From the NCBI GenBank assembly GCA_016716465.1, contig JADJWH010000007.1:162431-226430 (forward strand): DNA of 64,000 nt, in the 5' to 3' direction. The notes below the pieces were generated by a model, which saw only the letters and a program-made list of their open reading frames with translations, searched no databases and was not told the DNA's origin. The stretch is from Gammaproteobacteria bacterium (lineage in GTDB: Bacteria; Pseudomonadota; Gammaproteobacteria; SZUA-140). The number at the start of each line of letters is the position of its first letter. The first letter of the stretch is position 1. The translations under genes were made by a program, and so were the position numbers. Positions 24,594-34,214 of the stretch are shown here, one piece after another.

Positions 24594-27305
24594 TTACTGC
24601 GTCACACTGATCCAGTTGATGTTGACGCTGCCGCTCTCGATCTGCAGGCGCAGCACCTGCTGGCCGGCGCTGAGATTCACGGCCTTGCTGATCGTCTGCC
24701 AGTTCGTCCAGCCGCCGGTATTCGGCACCGCGACCGCGCCGGAGACGTCGGCGCCGTTCATCAGGACGCGCAGGCGCTTGTTATTAGCCGCGGTGGCGAC
24801 CCTGAAATTCAGGGTATAAGCGCCCGCTTGCGCCACGTTGACCGTGTACTCCAGCCATTCGCCCGAGGTCGTGGCGCCCACCATGTACGCGCCGTTCACA
24901 TCCGACGCGCTCCAGATATCCACGTCATCATCGCGGTAGATATTGCCCGCGTTGCCGCTCGTGGCGTCCGCGTAGGCGATGCCGCCGCCGCCGGTGTCGT
25001 AATCCTCGGCCTGAATGACGCCGGGCAAGGCCCAGGCGCTGCCGCCGAACGGCGCCTGACCGCTTGGCGGCGGGGTCGAGGTTCCCTGCAGCTCCAGATA
25101 GTCGATATTGAAGCTGCCGCTATCGACCTGCAGGCGCAAGACCTGCTGGCCGGCGCTGAGATTCACGGCTTTGCTGATCGTCTGCCAGGTCGTCCAGCCG
25201 CCGGTGTTCGGCACCGCGACCGCGCCGGTAAGATCGACTCCGTTCGACAGTACGCGCAGCTGCTTGCCATTGGCCGCGGTGGCGACCCGGAGATTCAGGG
25301 TGTAAGCGCCCGCTTGCGCCACGTTGACCGTGTACTCCAGCCATTCGCCGTTGGACATGGCGCCGACCATGTAGTTGCTGTCGCCCGTGATGGACCACAT
25401 ATCCACGTCGTCATTGCGGTAGATGTTGCCCGCATTGCCATTGGTGCTGTCGGAGTAGGCGACGTCGCTCCCGCCCGTGTCGTAATTTTCCGCCTGGATG
25501 ATGCCGGGCACGGCCCACGGCGTACCGCCAAACGGCGCCTGTCCACCGCTGGGCGGCGGCGTGGAGCTGCTCTGGAATTGCATGTAGTCGATGTTGAAGC
25601 TGCCGTTGTCCACCTGCAGGCGCAGAACCTGCGGGCCGGCATTCAGGGTGACCGGCATGCTCACCGTCGTCCAGTTTTCCCAGTTGCCGGTATTGGGTAC
25701 CGATATCGTGCCGGTGATGTCGGCGCCATTCATCAGAAGGCGGAACTGCTTGCCGTTGGCTGCCGTCACGACGGGCATGGTCAGGGTATACTGGCCCGAC
25801 TGCGCGACATTGACGCTGTATTCCAGCCATTCCCCCGTCTTGGTCGTGCCGACGTAGAGGGCGCCGTCCGCGGCCCGGGTCCAGATATCCACGTTGTCGC
25901 TGCGATAGACGCCGCCGGCGTTGCCGTTGGTGGTGTCGTTGAACGCCACGCCGGATCCGCCCAGATCATAGTTCTCGGCCTCGATCTTGCCCGGGATCTG
26001 CCACACCGAGCCACCGTACGGCGACTGCTGAGCCCCGCCACCGCCGGTATCGATCGTAAAGGTCCGGGAAACCACCGAGCTGTCGTTATATCCGTCCAGT
26101 TTGGCGATGGCCCTGACCGTGGTGGTCGAGGTCAAAGTGAACGGGCCGCCGTAGGGCGTGGAGCTTCCGGTCGGGGTACTGCCGTTGGTGGTGTAATAGA
26201 TCGTCGCGCCCGGTGTCGAGCTTGTGAGCTGCACGGTGACGGAATCCTGGTGCGTGCCGCCATTGGGGTTGAAGCTGGGGTCGCTGACCGTAGGGGTCTC
26301 GCCGCCGCCCGAACCGGCCCTGGAGTAGACATCGATCTTGTCGAACAGGGGGCCGGCTGTGTATTCCACCGCGCGCAGGCGCACGGTATTGTTGCCGGGG
26401 TTCAGGTTTACCAACCAGTCATGGCTGGCCCAGCTCGAAACGCGCCCGGTAGCGGCCGGCTTCACCAGGCCCTGGCTGACCCCGTTTACCAGAAGTTCGA
26501 CGTTCTTAACGTTACCCTCGTGAGCGTAACGCATGGAGATAACGCGTTGGCCACCGGAAGTTCCGCCGCTGACATTGGTCCACTGGACATAGCCGTTGTT
26601 ATTCGGCTTGAAGAACCCACTGCCGGTATAGTCGGGTTCATTGGTCTGGATGGCGCCATTTGAAATCGTGCCGTTTTCCGCCTGGTAGGAGGCGAGCAGA
26701 CTGCCGCGATTGGGGAATTCGCGCAGCGTCAGGGAGGCGTCGTCCCAGTAGCTGACACCGCCTGTTACATCCCACCAGATTCTGAACCCGGCGTCGACCT
26801 TCGAGGCCGTGGAGGGCGCCTGGAGGTGGATGGTCGAAGGGAACCAGTCATAGGTTCCATACGGCCCCCACATATACATCTCTTTTGCCAGCGCGGCATT
26901 GGAGGCATCCCTCCAGCGCACCACCGCGAGTGGTTTCCCACCCGCGCCATTGCCCGCGACGTTATCGCCTTTGACATATACGGTGTAGACATACTCGGCG
27001 CCGGGGGTGATCCCGGGAATGCGCGCCTGAGTGATGTTCGTCTGGGTCTGCGAGGGGTTGCTGTTACCATTGTGGGTCAGCTTTATCGAGCGGTTCCCGC
27101 TGTGCGCGACTCCGTTGACCACGGCCCCGTTGGCGGTATTGGAAACCCACGCTGTACCGGTTTCCATTGAAGCATCGGGGATGATGTTGGCCGGGGCCGC
27201 GCCATGGGCGGGAAGCGCGATCAGCCCTAGGAGAATAGCGGTGGTCCCCAACCCCATCAGAGGACGGGAGAGATCCTTCCGCAGGCTCCGGATATATTTC
27301 AACAT
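24594..27305 (-). CDS. Exported multi-CBM carbohydrate-binding protein without catalytic domain
   Basis: About 903 residues from ATG 27305, chosen because GAGGA lies eight bases upstream; the longer frame would need GTG at 27320. The order is: signal peptide (cleavage near ALPAHG-AAP); a CBM4/9-like jelly roll (about 43-203); a CBM35/CBM6-like module (208-332, SYQAENGTISNG to DKIDVYSR); a chitobiase C-terminal-like domain (345-423); then three CBM6 modules (433-908) joined by proline-glycine linkers. The last module ends in NINWISV with only two residues after it. No glycosidase, lyase or esterase signature is present. It is therefore probably a matrix or adhesion protein that binds the locus polysaccharide (inference). 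The CBM6 modules match those of the sulfatase. Confidence 0.85.
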   Translation of the reverse strand: MLKYIRSLRKDLSRPLMGLGTTAILLGLIALPAHGAAPANIIPDASMETGTAWVSNTANGAVVNGVAHSGNRSIKLTHNGNSNPSQTQTNITQARIPGITPGAEYVYTVYVKGDNVAGNGAGGKPLAVVRWRDASNAALAKEMYMWGPYGTYDWFPSTIHLQAPSTASKVDAGFRIWWDVTGGVSYWDDASLTLREFPNRGSLLASYQAENGTISNGAIQTNEPDYTGSGFFKPNNNGYVQWTNVSGGTSGGQRVISMRYAHEGNVKNVELLVNGVSQGLVKPAATGRVSSWASHDWLVNLNPGNNTVRLRAVEYTAGPLFDKIDVYSRAGSGGGETPTVSDPSFNPNGGTHQDSVTVQLTSSTPGATIYYTTNGSTPTGSSTPYGGPFTLTSTTTVRAIAKLDGYNDSSVVSRTFTIDTGGGGAQQSPYGGSVWQIPGKIEAENYDLGGSGVAFNDTTNGNAGGVYRSDNVDIWTRAADGALYVGTTKTGEWLEYSVNVAQSGQYTLTMPVVTAANGKQFRLLMNGADITGTISVPNTGNWENWTTVSMPVTLNAGPQVLRLQVDNGSFNIDYMQFQSSSTPPPSGGQAPFGGTPWAVPGIIQAENYDTGGSDVAYSDSTNGNAGNIYRNDDVDMWSITGDSNYMVGAMSNGEWLEYTVNVAQAGAYTLNLRVATAANGKQLRVLSNGVDLTGAVAVPNTGGWTTWQTISKAVNLSAGQQVLRLQVDSGSFNIDYLELQGTSTPPPSGQAPFGGSAWALPGVIQAEDYDTGGGGIAYADATSGNAGNIYRDDDVDIWSASDVNGAYMVGATTSGEWLEYTVNVAQAGAYTLNFRVATAANNKRLRVLMNGADVSGAVAVPNTGGWTNWQTISKAVNLSAGQQVLRLQIESGSVNINWISVTQ

Positions 27306-27799
27306 GATTGTTATCCTCACTATATTGATAGCAAATAACTTTCCGGATCGTCTGATGGCGCAGAGAAGATATGCTTGTCAGCCGTTTCTTGAGACGGGCA
27401 AATGAAGGATTCAGTTCCTCACTTTTTGCACGATTGCGACGAGAAAGCCCGATACTTCCACCTCAGGACCCAAAATTGCCAGCCAAAGATACCATGCGTC
27501 GAATTCGTGTGACAACATTCTGACGCCGGATTTTTATGACGATTTTATGGCGATGAATCGGTAAATACGAGGGTTTGCGAGATGGTCTCACGAGTTTTCG
27601 GCAACTGAGTGGAGATCGGGGTTGGATATTCCTTATAGATTTATAGAGGGTGGAGAGCATAAGTTATTATGATTACAGGGAAATGCTTGCATCGATCCCG
27701 GATTCGGGGAGAATATAATCGGCTCCAGGGCCTTTGAGTTTTCTGGATGCCAGTCTTTACAAGAACAATAAGCAATTAATTATTCAGGGGCTTTTCGAG
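27306..27799. other. Divergent intergenic region (494 bp) with a -10-like TATAAT
   Basis: No gene is supported here. A consensus TATAAT lies at 27715-27720, 80 bases before the sulfotransferase start at 27800, but no matching -35 is found at 16-18 bases. The minus-strand CBM protein must also be driven from this region. Base composition turns AT-rich from here rightwards. Confidence 0.4.
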
Positions 27800-28747
27800 A
27801 TGTCCTTTTTCAACAGAATCAAACGGATTCTCAAGCATGGGCTTGAGGGTGTTCGTGGGGAACAACACCCATTTCTTATCGCATCAGAGCCGATAAAGGT
27901 ATCCAGAGAGGCCATCGAGGTAGCGCGGACCATTCGGGGAGAGCGCCCGCCGGCGCTGATCATCCACGGCGTGATGCCAAGGTCCGGAACGGTATATACC
28001 GGCGAGCTACTGCGTCTGCATCCGGATCTGCACGCCTATCCCAATGAATTATGGGAAGTTCCCTTTCTGGAGCTGACCGGCGATATCCTCAGGACCCAAG
28101 AGCATTTTTTCCGGGCCTACCGGCAGAACATCAGCCGAATGGGTAACAAGGATTTTCTACCCCTGTTCGGTGCCGCGTTCATTGCCTATCTATACAGCTT
28201 CGTCCCCCCCGGCAAGCGCATGCTGCTCAAGATTCCGGATGTGCAGTATTTGAATCATTTCTATACGGTATTTCCCCATGAAACCCCGCTGTTGTTGCTG
28301 CGGGATGGGCGGGATCTGGTGGCCTCGACAATAAACTCCTGGCCGGGTAGACGTTTCGATGAGGTATGTCAATTGTGGGCAAACAGCGCCAGGATGATGC
28401 TGGCGTTTCAGCGTCAGTATCCGCGGGAGGAATACGAGTACCTGACGATGAAGTACGAAGACGTCGTATTGGCTCCGGAGGCGTTTGTGACCGCCGCTTG
28501 CAAAACTTATGGGCTCGATCAGTCGATATATCCCTATGGCCAGATCAAGGATCTACCGGTCAGGGGATCATCCACGGTAAAGGAATTGCAGAGGGGGGGC
28601 GTGTCCTGGGATCCGATGGATAAGCCGGATAACTTTAAGTCCGTCGGGCATTGGAGCGAGTGGCCGTCAAGCCGGAAGCGTATCTTCAAGGGGATCTCAG
28701 GGCAGGTTCTATTGGAGACGGGTTATTGTAAGGATCTGGACTGGTAA
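27800..28747 (+). CDS. PAPS-dependent sulfotransferase family protein
   Basis: 315 residues from ATG 27800 (MSFFNRIKRILKHGL). The longer frame to 27734 starts at a rarer codon and adds no conserved sequence. The PAPS loop reads LIIHGVMPRSGTVYTGELL near residue 58, and the 3'-phosphate segment is LLLLRDGRDLVASTINSW. The segment KIPDVQYLNHFYTVFP before it is typical for bacterial sulfotransferases that act on polysaccharides or lipids. An N-terminal amphipathic basic helix may hold it at the membrane. It is the first gene of the AT-richer stretch and is followed by almost 500 bases without a gene. Confidence 0.85.
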   Translation: MSFFNRIKRILKHGLEGVRGEQHPFLIASEPIKVSREAIEVARTIRGERPPALIIHGVMPRSGTVYTGELLRLHPDLHAYPNELWEVPFLELTGDILRTQEHFFRAYRQNISRMGNKDFLPLFGAAFIAYLYSFVPPGKRMLLKIPDVQYLNHFYTVFPHETPLLLLRDGRDLVASTINSWPGRRFDEVCQLWANSARMMLAFQRQYPREEYEYLTMKYEDVVLAPEAFVTAACKTYGLDQSIYPYGQIKDLPVRGSSTVKELQRGGVSWDPMDKPDNFKSVGHWSEWPSSRKRIFKGISGQVLLETGYCKDLDW

Positions 28748-29240
28748 TTGATATATAAATGGTGCCGAACAGGCCATGGACAATTTTATCTGCTGGCTAA
28801 AGTTGAGCGGTTTGATATTGATCCAATACTCAGAATCTTTCTCTGTTGAGTTTATAACAAAATAACGCCACGCGTGGTTTCATGTGTTCTATTATCGCTT
28901 TACAACTAATTGATTCCTTTGGCATGTAGTCGGATGCATTAAAGGTTGCCACTGACTAAACGATAGAGGCGGCGTATATGCTATTTGTCGATTATCCATC
29001 CCTCCCAGCACAGCTACATGCTGCGTAACGCATTGGGCTATATAACGTCAGCCTTGTCTTGGGGGGGGGCACTTATGTTATGAAAAATGCTCGATTGATC
29101 TGGACACTCTTTGAGGGGAAGGCCACCAGATCATCGGCAAACAGCCAAGTCGTTTTAATGAGTTGAACGCAAGGCATACTTTAAATAGAAGAGTTTTTCT
29201 AAAAGCTTGTGACGAAATTTTCGGAATATGAGACGCTCCA
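28748..29240. other. Gene-free AT-rich stretch (493 bp)
   Basis: No open frame with family resemblance or ribosome site is seen on either strand. It holds a run of nine or ten G near 29060 and a CCACGCGTGG palindrome near 28868, neither of known meaning. It probably carries the promoter of the GT4-Wzy operon that starts at 29241. Confidence 0.4.
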
Positions 29241-30359
29241 ATGCCTTCCAGTGCTAGAAAATTAAAGCTCTGCTTCGTTATTCCCAGCCACTGGGCGGGA
29301 AGTTACGGTGGCGCCGAGCAGCAGGTGCGTCTATTGATCGACGCGCTTATTCAACAAAAGAGGTTCGAGTTAACCTATATCACCAGAAAGGCCAGCGAGA
29401 GCTACAAGCCAGAAGGATACGTCATAGAAAAGGTCAAGTCGGGCTTGCTTGCCGAGAAGCTAGGACTATTTCTCGATGCGCGCGCGCTATTGGCGGCACT
29501 GAACAAGATTAGGCCAGATGTAATATATCAGCGCATGGGGTGTTCATATACAGGAATCGCCGCTTTTTATGCTAAAAAGAACAGCTGCCGAATGATTTGG
29601 CACATCGCGAACGATGTGAACGTATTGCCATTCCATCTGGATAAAAACAAATCCTATAACATCGTTTCCAGATATCTGGAGAAAAAGATTTTGGAGTATG
29701 GCATAAGGAATAGCGGTGGCATCATCGCGCAAACGAATCAGCAGGCTGAGATGCTCAGGACCTATTATGGTTGTACTGCCGAGCAGGTGATCCCGAATTT
29801 CCAGCCTATCAGTGTGGCTTCGAGGAAGCGAAATGATTTGATCAAGGTTGTGTGGGTGGCAAATCTCAAGCCTGCAAAACGGCCAGAGCTATTCGTAAAT
29901 CTTGCCAATGAATTGCATTCTAATTCCGGGATTGAATTCATAATGATTGGCCGCTCAGGCCATTCGGCCTGGCACAAAGATCTGATGGGCAGGATAAAGA
30001 GCGCCGCCCATCTCAGGTATCTGGGTGAGCTTCCGCAGGATGAGGTCAATGCCATCTTATCGGAGGCACATATTTTCGTGAATACCAGTGAATACGAAGG
30101 CTTCCCCAATACCTTTATTCAGGCATGGATGCGGGAGGTGCCCGTAGTAAGTCTAGAGATAAATCCTGATGGCATTTTTAACGATCGCAGGGTCGGTTTT
30201 TTCTCTGGAAACTATAAGCAGATGTGTGCGGATGTTTTAACGATTGCATCTGATGAGAGGCTGAGATCCGATATGGGGTCGCATGCCAGGAGGCATGCCA
30301 TGAAAAATCATTCTTTGGATAATATTTCCAGAATCATGGAAGTTATCGAGTCTGGATGA
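29241..30359 (+). CDS. GT4 family glycosyltransferase
   Basis: 372 residues. It opens LCFVIPSHWAGSYGGAEQQVRLL, the GG-A-E nucleotide-binding loop of GT4 enzymes. The middle has DVIYQRMGCSYTGIAA; the C-terminal domain has VVWVANLKPAKRPELFVNLA, FIMIGRSG and VNTSEYEGFPNTFIQAWMREVPVVSL. In the last segment the usual second Glu of E-x7-E is less clear. The gene is AT-richer than the GT operon at 20953-24489. It starts a run of six plus-strand transferase and polymerase genes reaching 36612. Confidence 0.87.
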   Translation: MPSSARKLKLCFVIPSHWAGSYGGAEQQVRLLIDALIQQKRFELTYITRKASESYKPEGYVIEKVKSGLLAEKLGLFLDARALLAALNKIRPDVIYQRMGCSYTGIAAFYAKKNSCRMIWHIANDVNVLPFHLDKNKSYNIVSRYLEKKILEYGIRNSGGIIAQTNQQAEMLRTYYGCTAEQVIPNFQPISVASRKRNDLIKVVWVANLKPAKRPELFVNLANELHSNSGIEFIMIGRSGHSAWHKDLMGRIKSAAHLRYLGELPQDEVNAILSEAHIFVNTSEYEGFPNTFIQAWMREVPVVSLEINPDGIFNDRRVGFFSGNYKQMCADVLTIASDERLRSDMGSHARRHAMKNHSLDNISRIMEVIESG

Positions 30360-30497
30360 ATATTATGGTGATGCCAAAAAGTCTACTGATTCGACTCTGC
30401 CGGTCCGATATCAAGCCCATTACTGGGAATAATCAGAGCACTTAGGGCAAGCACTTTCTAATCGGTCTAGGAAAATGATCGTGGCGGAGTTATTGAA

Positions 30498-31667
30498 GTG
30501 AAGGCAATCTTAAAAAAGATAATATGGATGGACCCAGATCGGTTTGATTTGAAGCCAAATAAAAGTCCGATGATAGAAATGTCGCGGGCTTTGACGCAGG
30601 AGGGATTTGACGTAGTAATCGTGACTGGATACGGAAAGAACCCATATCAGATCAGGGACTCGAGCATTGCTATCGTCAGTCTTTCGTCCATCAATTTATC
30701 CTTTCTGTTCAGATATAGTCTCATGATGAACATGCTGATATGGACGGCTTTCAACGCTAAAAGAGACGATATCTTCATTTTGAACCAGACGACTCTACTG
30801 CTTTCGCCAGTTTTGCGTCTTCTCGGATTCTCCAATCTTCATCTGGACATTCGCACACTTCCCCTGAGGGCAAATAAATCCTGGAAGAAAAGGATAGATC
30901 GATTCTTGTTCTGGACTTTTCCTCTCATGATGTTTGTTCGATTGGTCAGAAGTTATTCATTTATAACCAACCGATTGAGGCTGGCGATCCAGGAAGAGTT
31001 TAGCATCACATTTGATGATTACGTTATCTGGCAGTCCGGCGTTAATACGAGGGTTTTCAAGCCGATTGAAAATAATAAGGTACGTGCGGCAGATAACAGA
31101 TATACGATTTTTTACCATGGAAGCATCTACGGAAATCGTGGCGTGGATAATCTTATTGATGCGATGTCAATTTTAAGGCCTGCATATAAAGATAATGTGC
31201 GTCTGGTAATTGTCGGGCCAGTGTTGGATAAGATTGGCTTGGAGGGGCTTATCAATAAGCAAGGATTGAGTGGCACTGTGTTTCTGGAGGGTATGGTTCC
31301 GTATGAAGAAATACCAGAAAGAATAGCGCAGGCGGATTGTTGTGTCTGTCCTTTGCCGGATCTAATCGAATGGAATGTCTCAAGTCCGTTGAAGGTTTTT
31401 GAATACATGGCGTGCGGCAGGCCCATTATATTGACGCCTATCCCCGCGCATAAGGACGTTGCTGATGGCTTGGACTATATCGTATGGGCAAAGGGATCTC
31501 AGGCCGAGGATCTCAGTAATGCAATAGAGTACGCGTTTGATCACAAGGATGAATTGTCGCAGACGGCTATAAAAGCGTACGACCATGTAAAATCAGAATA
31601 TGACTGGGAAGTTCAGGGTAGAAAGTTATCAGAATATCTGCTGAAGCGGCAGCAATTAGATGATTAA
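30498..31667 (+). CDS. GT4 family glycosyltransferase
   Basis: 389 residues, starting at GTG 30498 with GGAG seven to eight bases upstream. The C-terminal GT-B half is clear: IFYHGSIYGNRGVDNLIDAM, VRLVIVGPVLDKIG, FLEGMVPYEEIPERIAQADCCVCPLPDLIEWNVSSPLKVFEYMACGRPIILT. The E of KVFEYM and the preceding acidic site fit the GT4 donor pocket. The N-terminal half is poorly conserved, apart from hydrophobic FLFWTFPLMMFVRLV, which may touch the membrane. Its stop overlaps the Wzy-like gene start by eight bases, so the two are translationally coupled. Confidence 0.87.
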   Translation: MKAILKKIIWMDPDRFDLKPNKSPMIEMSRALTQEGFDVVIVTGYGKNPYQIRDSSIAIVSLSSINLSFLFRYSLMMNMLIWTAFNAKRDDIFILNQTTLLLSPVLRLLGFSNLHLDIRTLPLRANKSWKKRIDRFLFWTFPLMMFVRLVRSYSFITNRLRLAIQEEFSITFDDYVIWQSGVNTRVFKPIENNKVRAADNRYTIFYHGSIYGNRGVDNLIDAMSILRPAYKDNVRLVIVGPVLDKIGLEGLINKQGLSGTVFLEGMVPYEEIPERIAQADCCVCPLPDLIEWNVSSPLKVFEYMACGRPIILTPIPAHKDVADGLDYIVWAKGSQAEDLSNAIEYAFDHKDELSQTAIKAYDHVKSEYDWEVQGRKLSEYLLKRQQLDD

Positions 31668-33012
31668 CAGGCTAGTTAATTTGATAATTTGCACTGTATT
31701 CTTCTCCAGTTTCCTAGCGTCAAATGTACAGAGAGAGCTTACGCTGCTTCCCGAAGTATTATCCTTCCTTATATTTGTGGTGGTGATTGTTAGGTTCGCT
31801 GCGCACAAGTCGATGTCGCTGAGCCCGAAGTATGTGATACTTGGCATATTGGTTTTTCTACATGTATTGACGGGATTAGTTGTGAACTCGGTTGCGCCGG
31901 GTACCTTGCTAACGGGTCTTCGCCCTTATGTAAAATGGCTGCCAGTGTTTCTTCTGCCAATGGTGTATCCATTTTCAGAAAAGGAAATCAGAAATCAGCT
32001 GAGACTAGTGTTAGTTCTGTCGATAATTCAGTGCCCCATTGCTCTTTATCAGAGATTCGTCCAGTACAGGGGGATGGCTACTGGCGACGTGGTCACTGGA
32101 ACGCTAGGCTTGGGCGCCTCAGGTGTGCTTTCTATTCTTATGCTTTCGGCGATAGCTGTGCTGTTAGCATATTTCATCAGAGAAAAGATACGTGCCGGGG
32201 CATTCGTTATTATATTGTGCATCCTGTTCTTGCCAACGATGATCAATGAAACAAAAGCTACGCTGGTACTTTTGCCTATCGTATTGATTATTCCATATCT
32301 ATATGCATCCAGAAAAAAACTGTCAGCACTGCAGCTAGTAAGTATATCCGCAATATCCTTGTCACTATTGATTGGGTTCGTATATGTCTATGACCAGATT
32401 TCGGGTCAATTGGGGCGTGGAGCCAGCATTCTAGAATTTATAACCTCAGATCGCAGCACTTCTTATCTTTATAGTCAAAAAGAACTCTACAAAGAGAAGG
32501 ACTTGTTGGAGCGTATTCAGATTGGCAGTATGGAACTCCCTAGAGATGTAATAGGTAGCAAAGAAGGTGGTGGTAGGATCGACAAAATACTTCTCCCGAT
32601 TAATGTATTTTCTGATCGACCGTTAAAATTGTGGCTCGGACTTGGGGTGGGAAATGTATCGACCTCGATCCTAAATGTATTTTCCGGAGAGTATGCCGTA
32701 CGTCTGGGCGCGGTTAGCGGCGAAATGCTGTTAACATTATTGTTGTGGGAAACAGGTGTTGGTGGCGTAATCCTCTTCGTTTTGTTTCTAATTTTCCTAA
32801 TCGTTGATGCACATAAATTGTCGAGGTCGGGTGACTCTAGTGCAATTTTGGCATCTGGATGGCTGGGAGTATTGGCAGTTATTCTCATAGCTATGACTTA
32901 TATCAACATGTTTTATTTTAATACGTTGATATTCATGTTTTCTTATTTTTCTGGTTATGTGGCAGCAAAATCCGCATCCTTGAGATACAATTTTCACAAA
33001 GAGAGCAGATGA
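31660..33012 (+). CDS. Polytopic membrane protein, Wzy/O-antigen ligase-like
   Basis: 450 residues and mostly hydrophobic, with about ten transmembrane segments (for example LIICTVFFSSFLAS, VILGILVFLHVLTGLVV, GVLSILMLSAIAVLLAYF, VLLPIVLIIPYLYAS, GGVILFVLFLIFLIVDA, LGVLAVILIAMTYINMFYF). A long soluble loop (about 245-345) sits between the later helices, as in Wzy polymerases and WaaL ligases. These are called by topology because sequence is poorly conserved. It would join repeat units in the periplasm (Wzy) or transfer the glycan to an acceptor. It overlaps the upstream GT4 gene and is followed after seven bases by another. Polymerase is more likely than ligase, since Wzz and Wza homologs lie downstream in the window. 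Confidence 0.8.
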   Translation: MINRLVNLIICTVFFSSFLASNVQRELTLLPEVLSFLIFVVVIVRFAAHKSMSLSPKYVILGILVFLHVLTGLVVNSVAPGTLLTGLRPYVKWLPVFLLPMVYPFSEKEIRNQLRLVLVLSIIQCPIALYQRFVQYRGMATGDVVTGTLGLGASGVLSILMLSAIAVLLAYFIREKIRAGAFVIILCILFLPTMINETKATLVLLPIVLIIPYLYASRKKLSALQLVSISAISLSLLIGFVYVYDQISGQLGRGASILEFITSDRSTSYLYSQKELYKEKDLLERIQIGSMELPRDVIGSKEGGGRIDKILLPINVFSDRPLKLWLGLGVGNVSTSILNVFSGEYAVRLGAVSGEMLLTLLLWETGVGGVILFVLFLIFLIVDAHKLSRSGDSSAILASGWLGVLAVILIAMTYINMFYFNTLIFMFSYFSGYVAAKSASLRYNFHKESR

Positions 33013-33019
33013 GCGCGTC

Positions 33020-34135
33020 ATGAAAAAATATGCGTTCATCAAGATCAGGTCGAACCATGCCATTATTGACCAGATCATTAAAATCTTGGCGCATACATTT
33101 CCTGACTATCAATTGGATGTTATCGATATAAAAGACATTTTAAGGAATAAAATATTTTATGTATTTATTAATTTATTTCACGTTATAAAAATCTATGGTT
33201 TCTCGACAATATTTGAAAGTAAGAGCGTTATTTATAACCGATTCTTTGGTACTCCCTATATGTATCATGTGATCAGTCGCCTGCTGGATTCTCATATAGC
33301 GAAGGGTTATGCATTTACTATTCAAGATTGCTCGTTGTTCAACGGGAAGCAGCGTGATATCCCAAATTTCGTATATACAGATCATACGGTTCTAGCCAAT
33401 AAAAACTACCCTTCCTATGATGAAAAAAGAGATTTGCTGGCGGAATCGTGGATAAACCTTGAGCGTAATATCTACAGCGAAGCAAGTATGGTGTTTACGC
33501 GTTCTGAGGCGATCCGTAATTCGGTGATAAATGATTATTCTTGCGACCCTAGTAATGTTGAATGCGTTTATTTTGCGCCATTCATTACAACTAGGAGCGG
33601 GGTTGTAAATGCTGAAAAATACAAGAGAAAGAAGATATTATTTGTCGGCATTGAGTGGGAGAGGAAGGGTGGGCCTCAGTTGGTTGAGGCGTTCAAGCAG
33701 GTGCTGGAGGTCATTCCTGATGCCAGCCTAGTTGTCGTTGGTTGTGCTCCCACCATTTTGTTACCTAACGTGGAAGTGATTGGTCTTGTCGATAAAGAAT
33801 ACTTACCGCTCTATTATGAAAATGCCTCGGTATTTTGTTTGCCTACCCAACGCGAGCCATTCGGAATAGTCTTTATCGAAGCTATGAGCTACTCATTGCC
33901 AGTTATAGGAACCAATATCGGTGCTCTTCCAGAGTTCATCCATGATGGCATCAATGGATATAAGGTCAATACTGGCGATGTAGACAGGTTGTCAGCTCTG
34001 CTCATAGAGCTGTTATCTGACCCGATCAAATGCGAACAATTAGGGAAAATGGGCTATGGTATCTACCATGAGAAATTTACGTTGGAAGGAGTTTCATCTC
34101 TGCTCAACCACCATATAAGTCGGTTTATTGTATGA
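33020..34135 (+). CDS. GT4 family glycosyltransferase
   Basis: 371 residues. The N-terminal half is unusual for the family (KKYAFIKIRSNHAIIDQI) and lacks the common GG-x-E loop. The C-terminal half is typical: KILFVGIEWERKGGPQLVEAF, SLVVVGCAP, YYENASVFCLPTQREPFGIVFIEAMSYSLPVIGT, with the phosphate-binding R/K region and both Glu of the E-x7-E element (REPFGIVFIEA). It has low GC and many A-ending codons. It follows the Wzy-like gene by seven bases and clearly belongs to the same transcript. Confidence 0.87.
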   Translation: MKKYAFIKIRSNHAIIDQIIKILAHTFPDYQLDVIDIKDILRNKIFYVFINLFHVIKIYGFSTIFESKSVIYNRFFGTPYMYHVISRLLDSHIAKGYAFTIQDCSLFNGKQRDIPNFVYTDHTVLANKNYPSYDEKRDLLAESWINLERNIYSEASMVFTRSEAIRNSVINDYSCDPSNVECVYFAPFITTRSGVVNAEKYKRKKILFVGIEWERKGGPQLVEAFKQVLEVIPDASLVVVGCAPTILLPNVEVIGLVDKEYLPLYYENASVFCLPTQREPFGIVFIEAMSYSLPVIGTNIGALPEFIHDGINGYKVNTGDVDRLSALLIELLSDPIKCEQLGKMGYGIYHEKFTLEGVSSLLNHHISRFIV

Positions 34136-34214
34136 TTTCTAAGTGTTTAAATAAGTAAATGTGCGTGTCTCTATTATAATGGCTGAACTTTGAAATAAGA
34201 ATATTTCTAATCCA

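Noticed and set aside
24567..26663. A 698-codon open frame on the plus strand
   Set aside because: It is antisense to the CBM repeats of the gene at 24594-27305. Codon periodicity of the GC-rich repeats keeps the opposite strand open, and the translation is rich in Arg, Ala, Asp and His without any domain.
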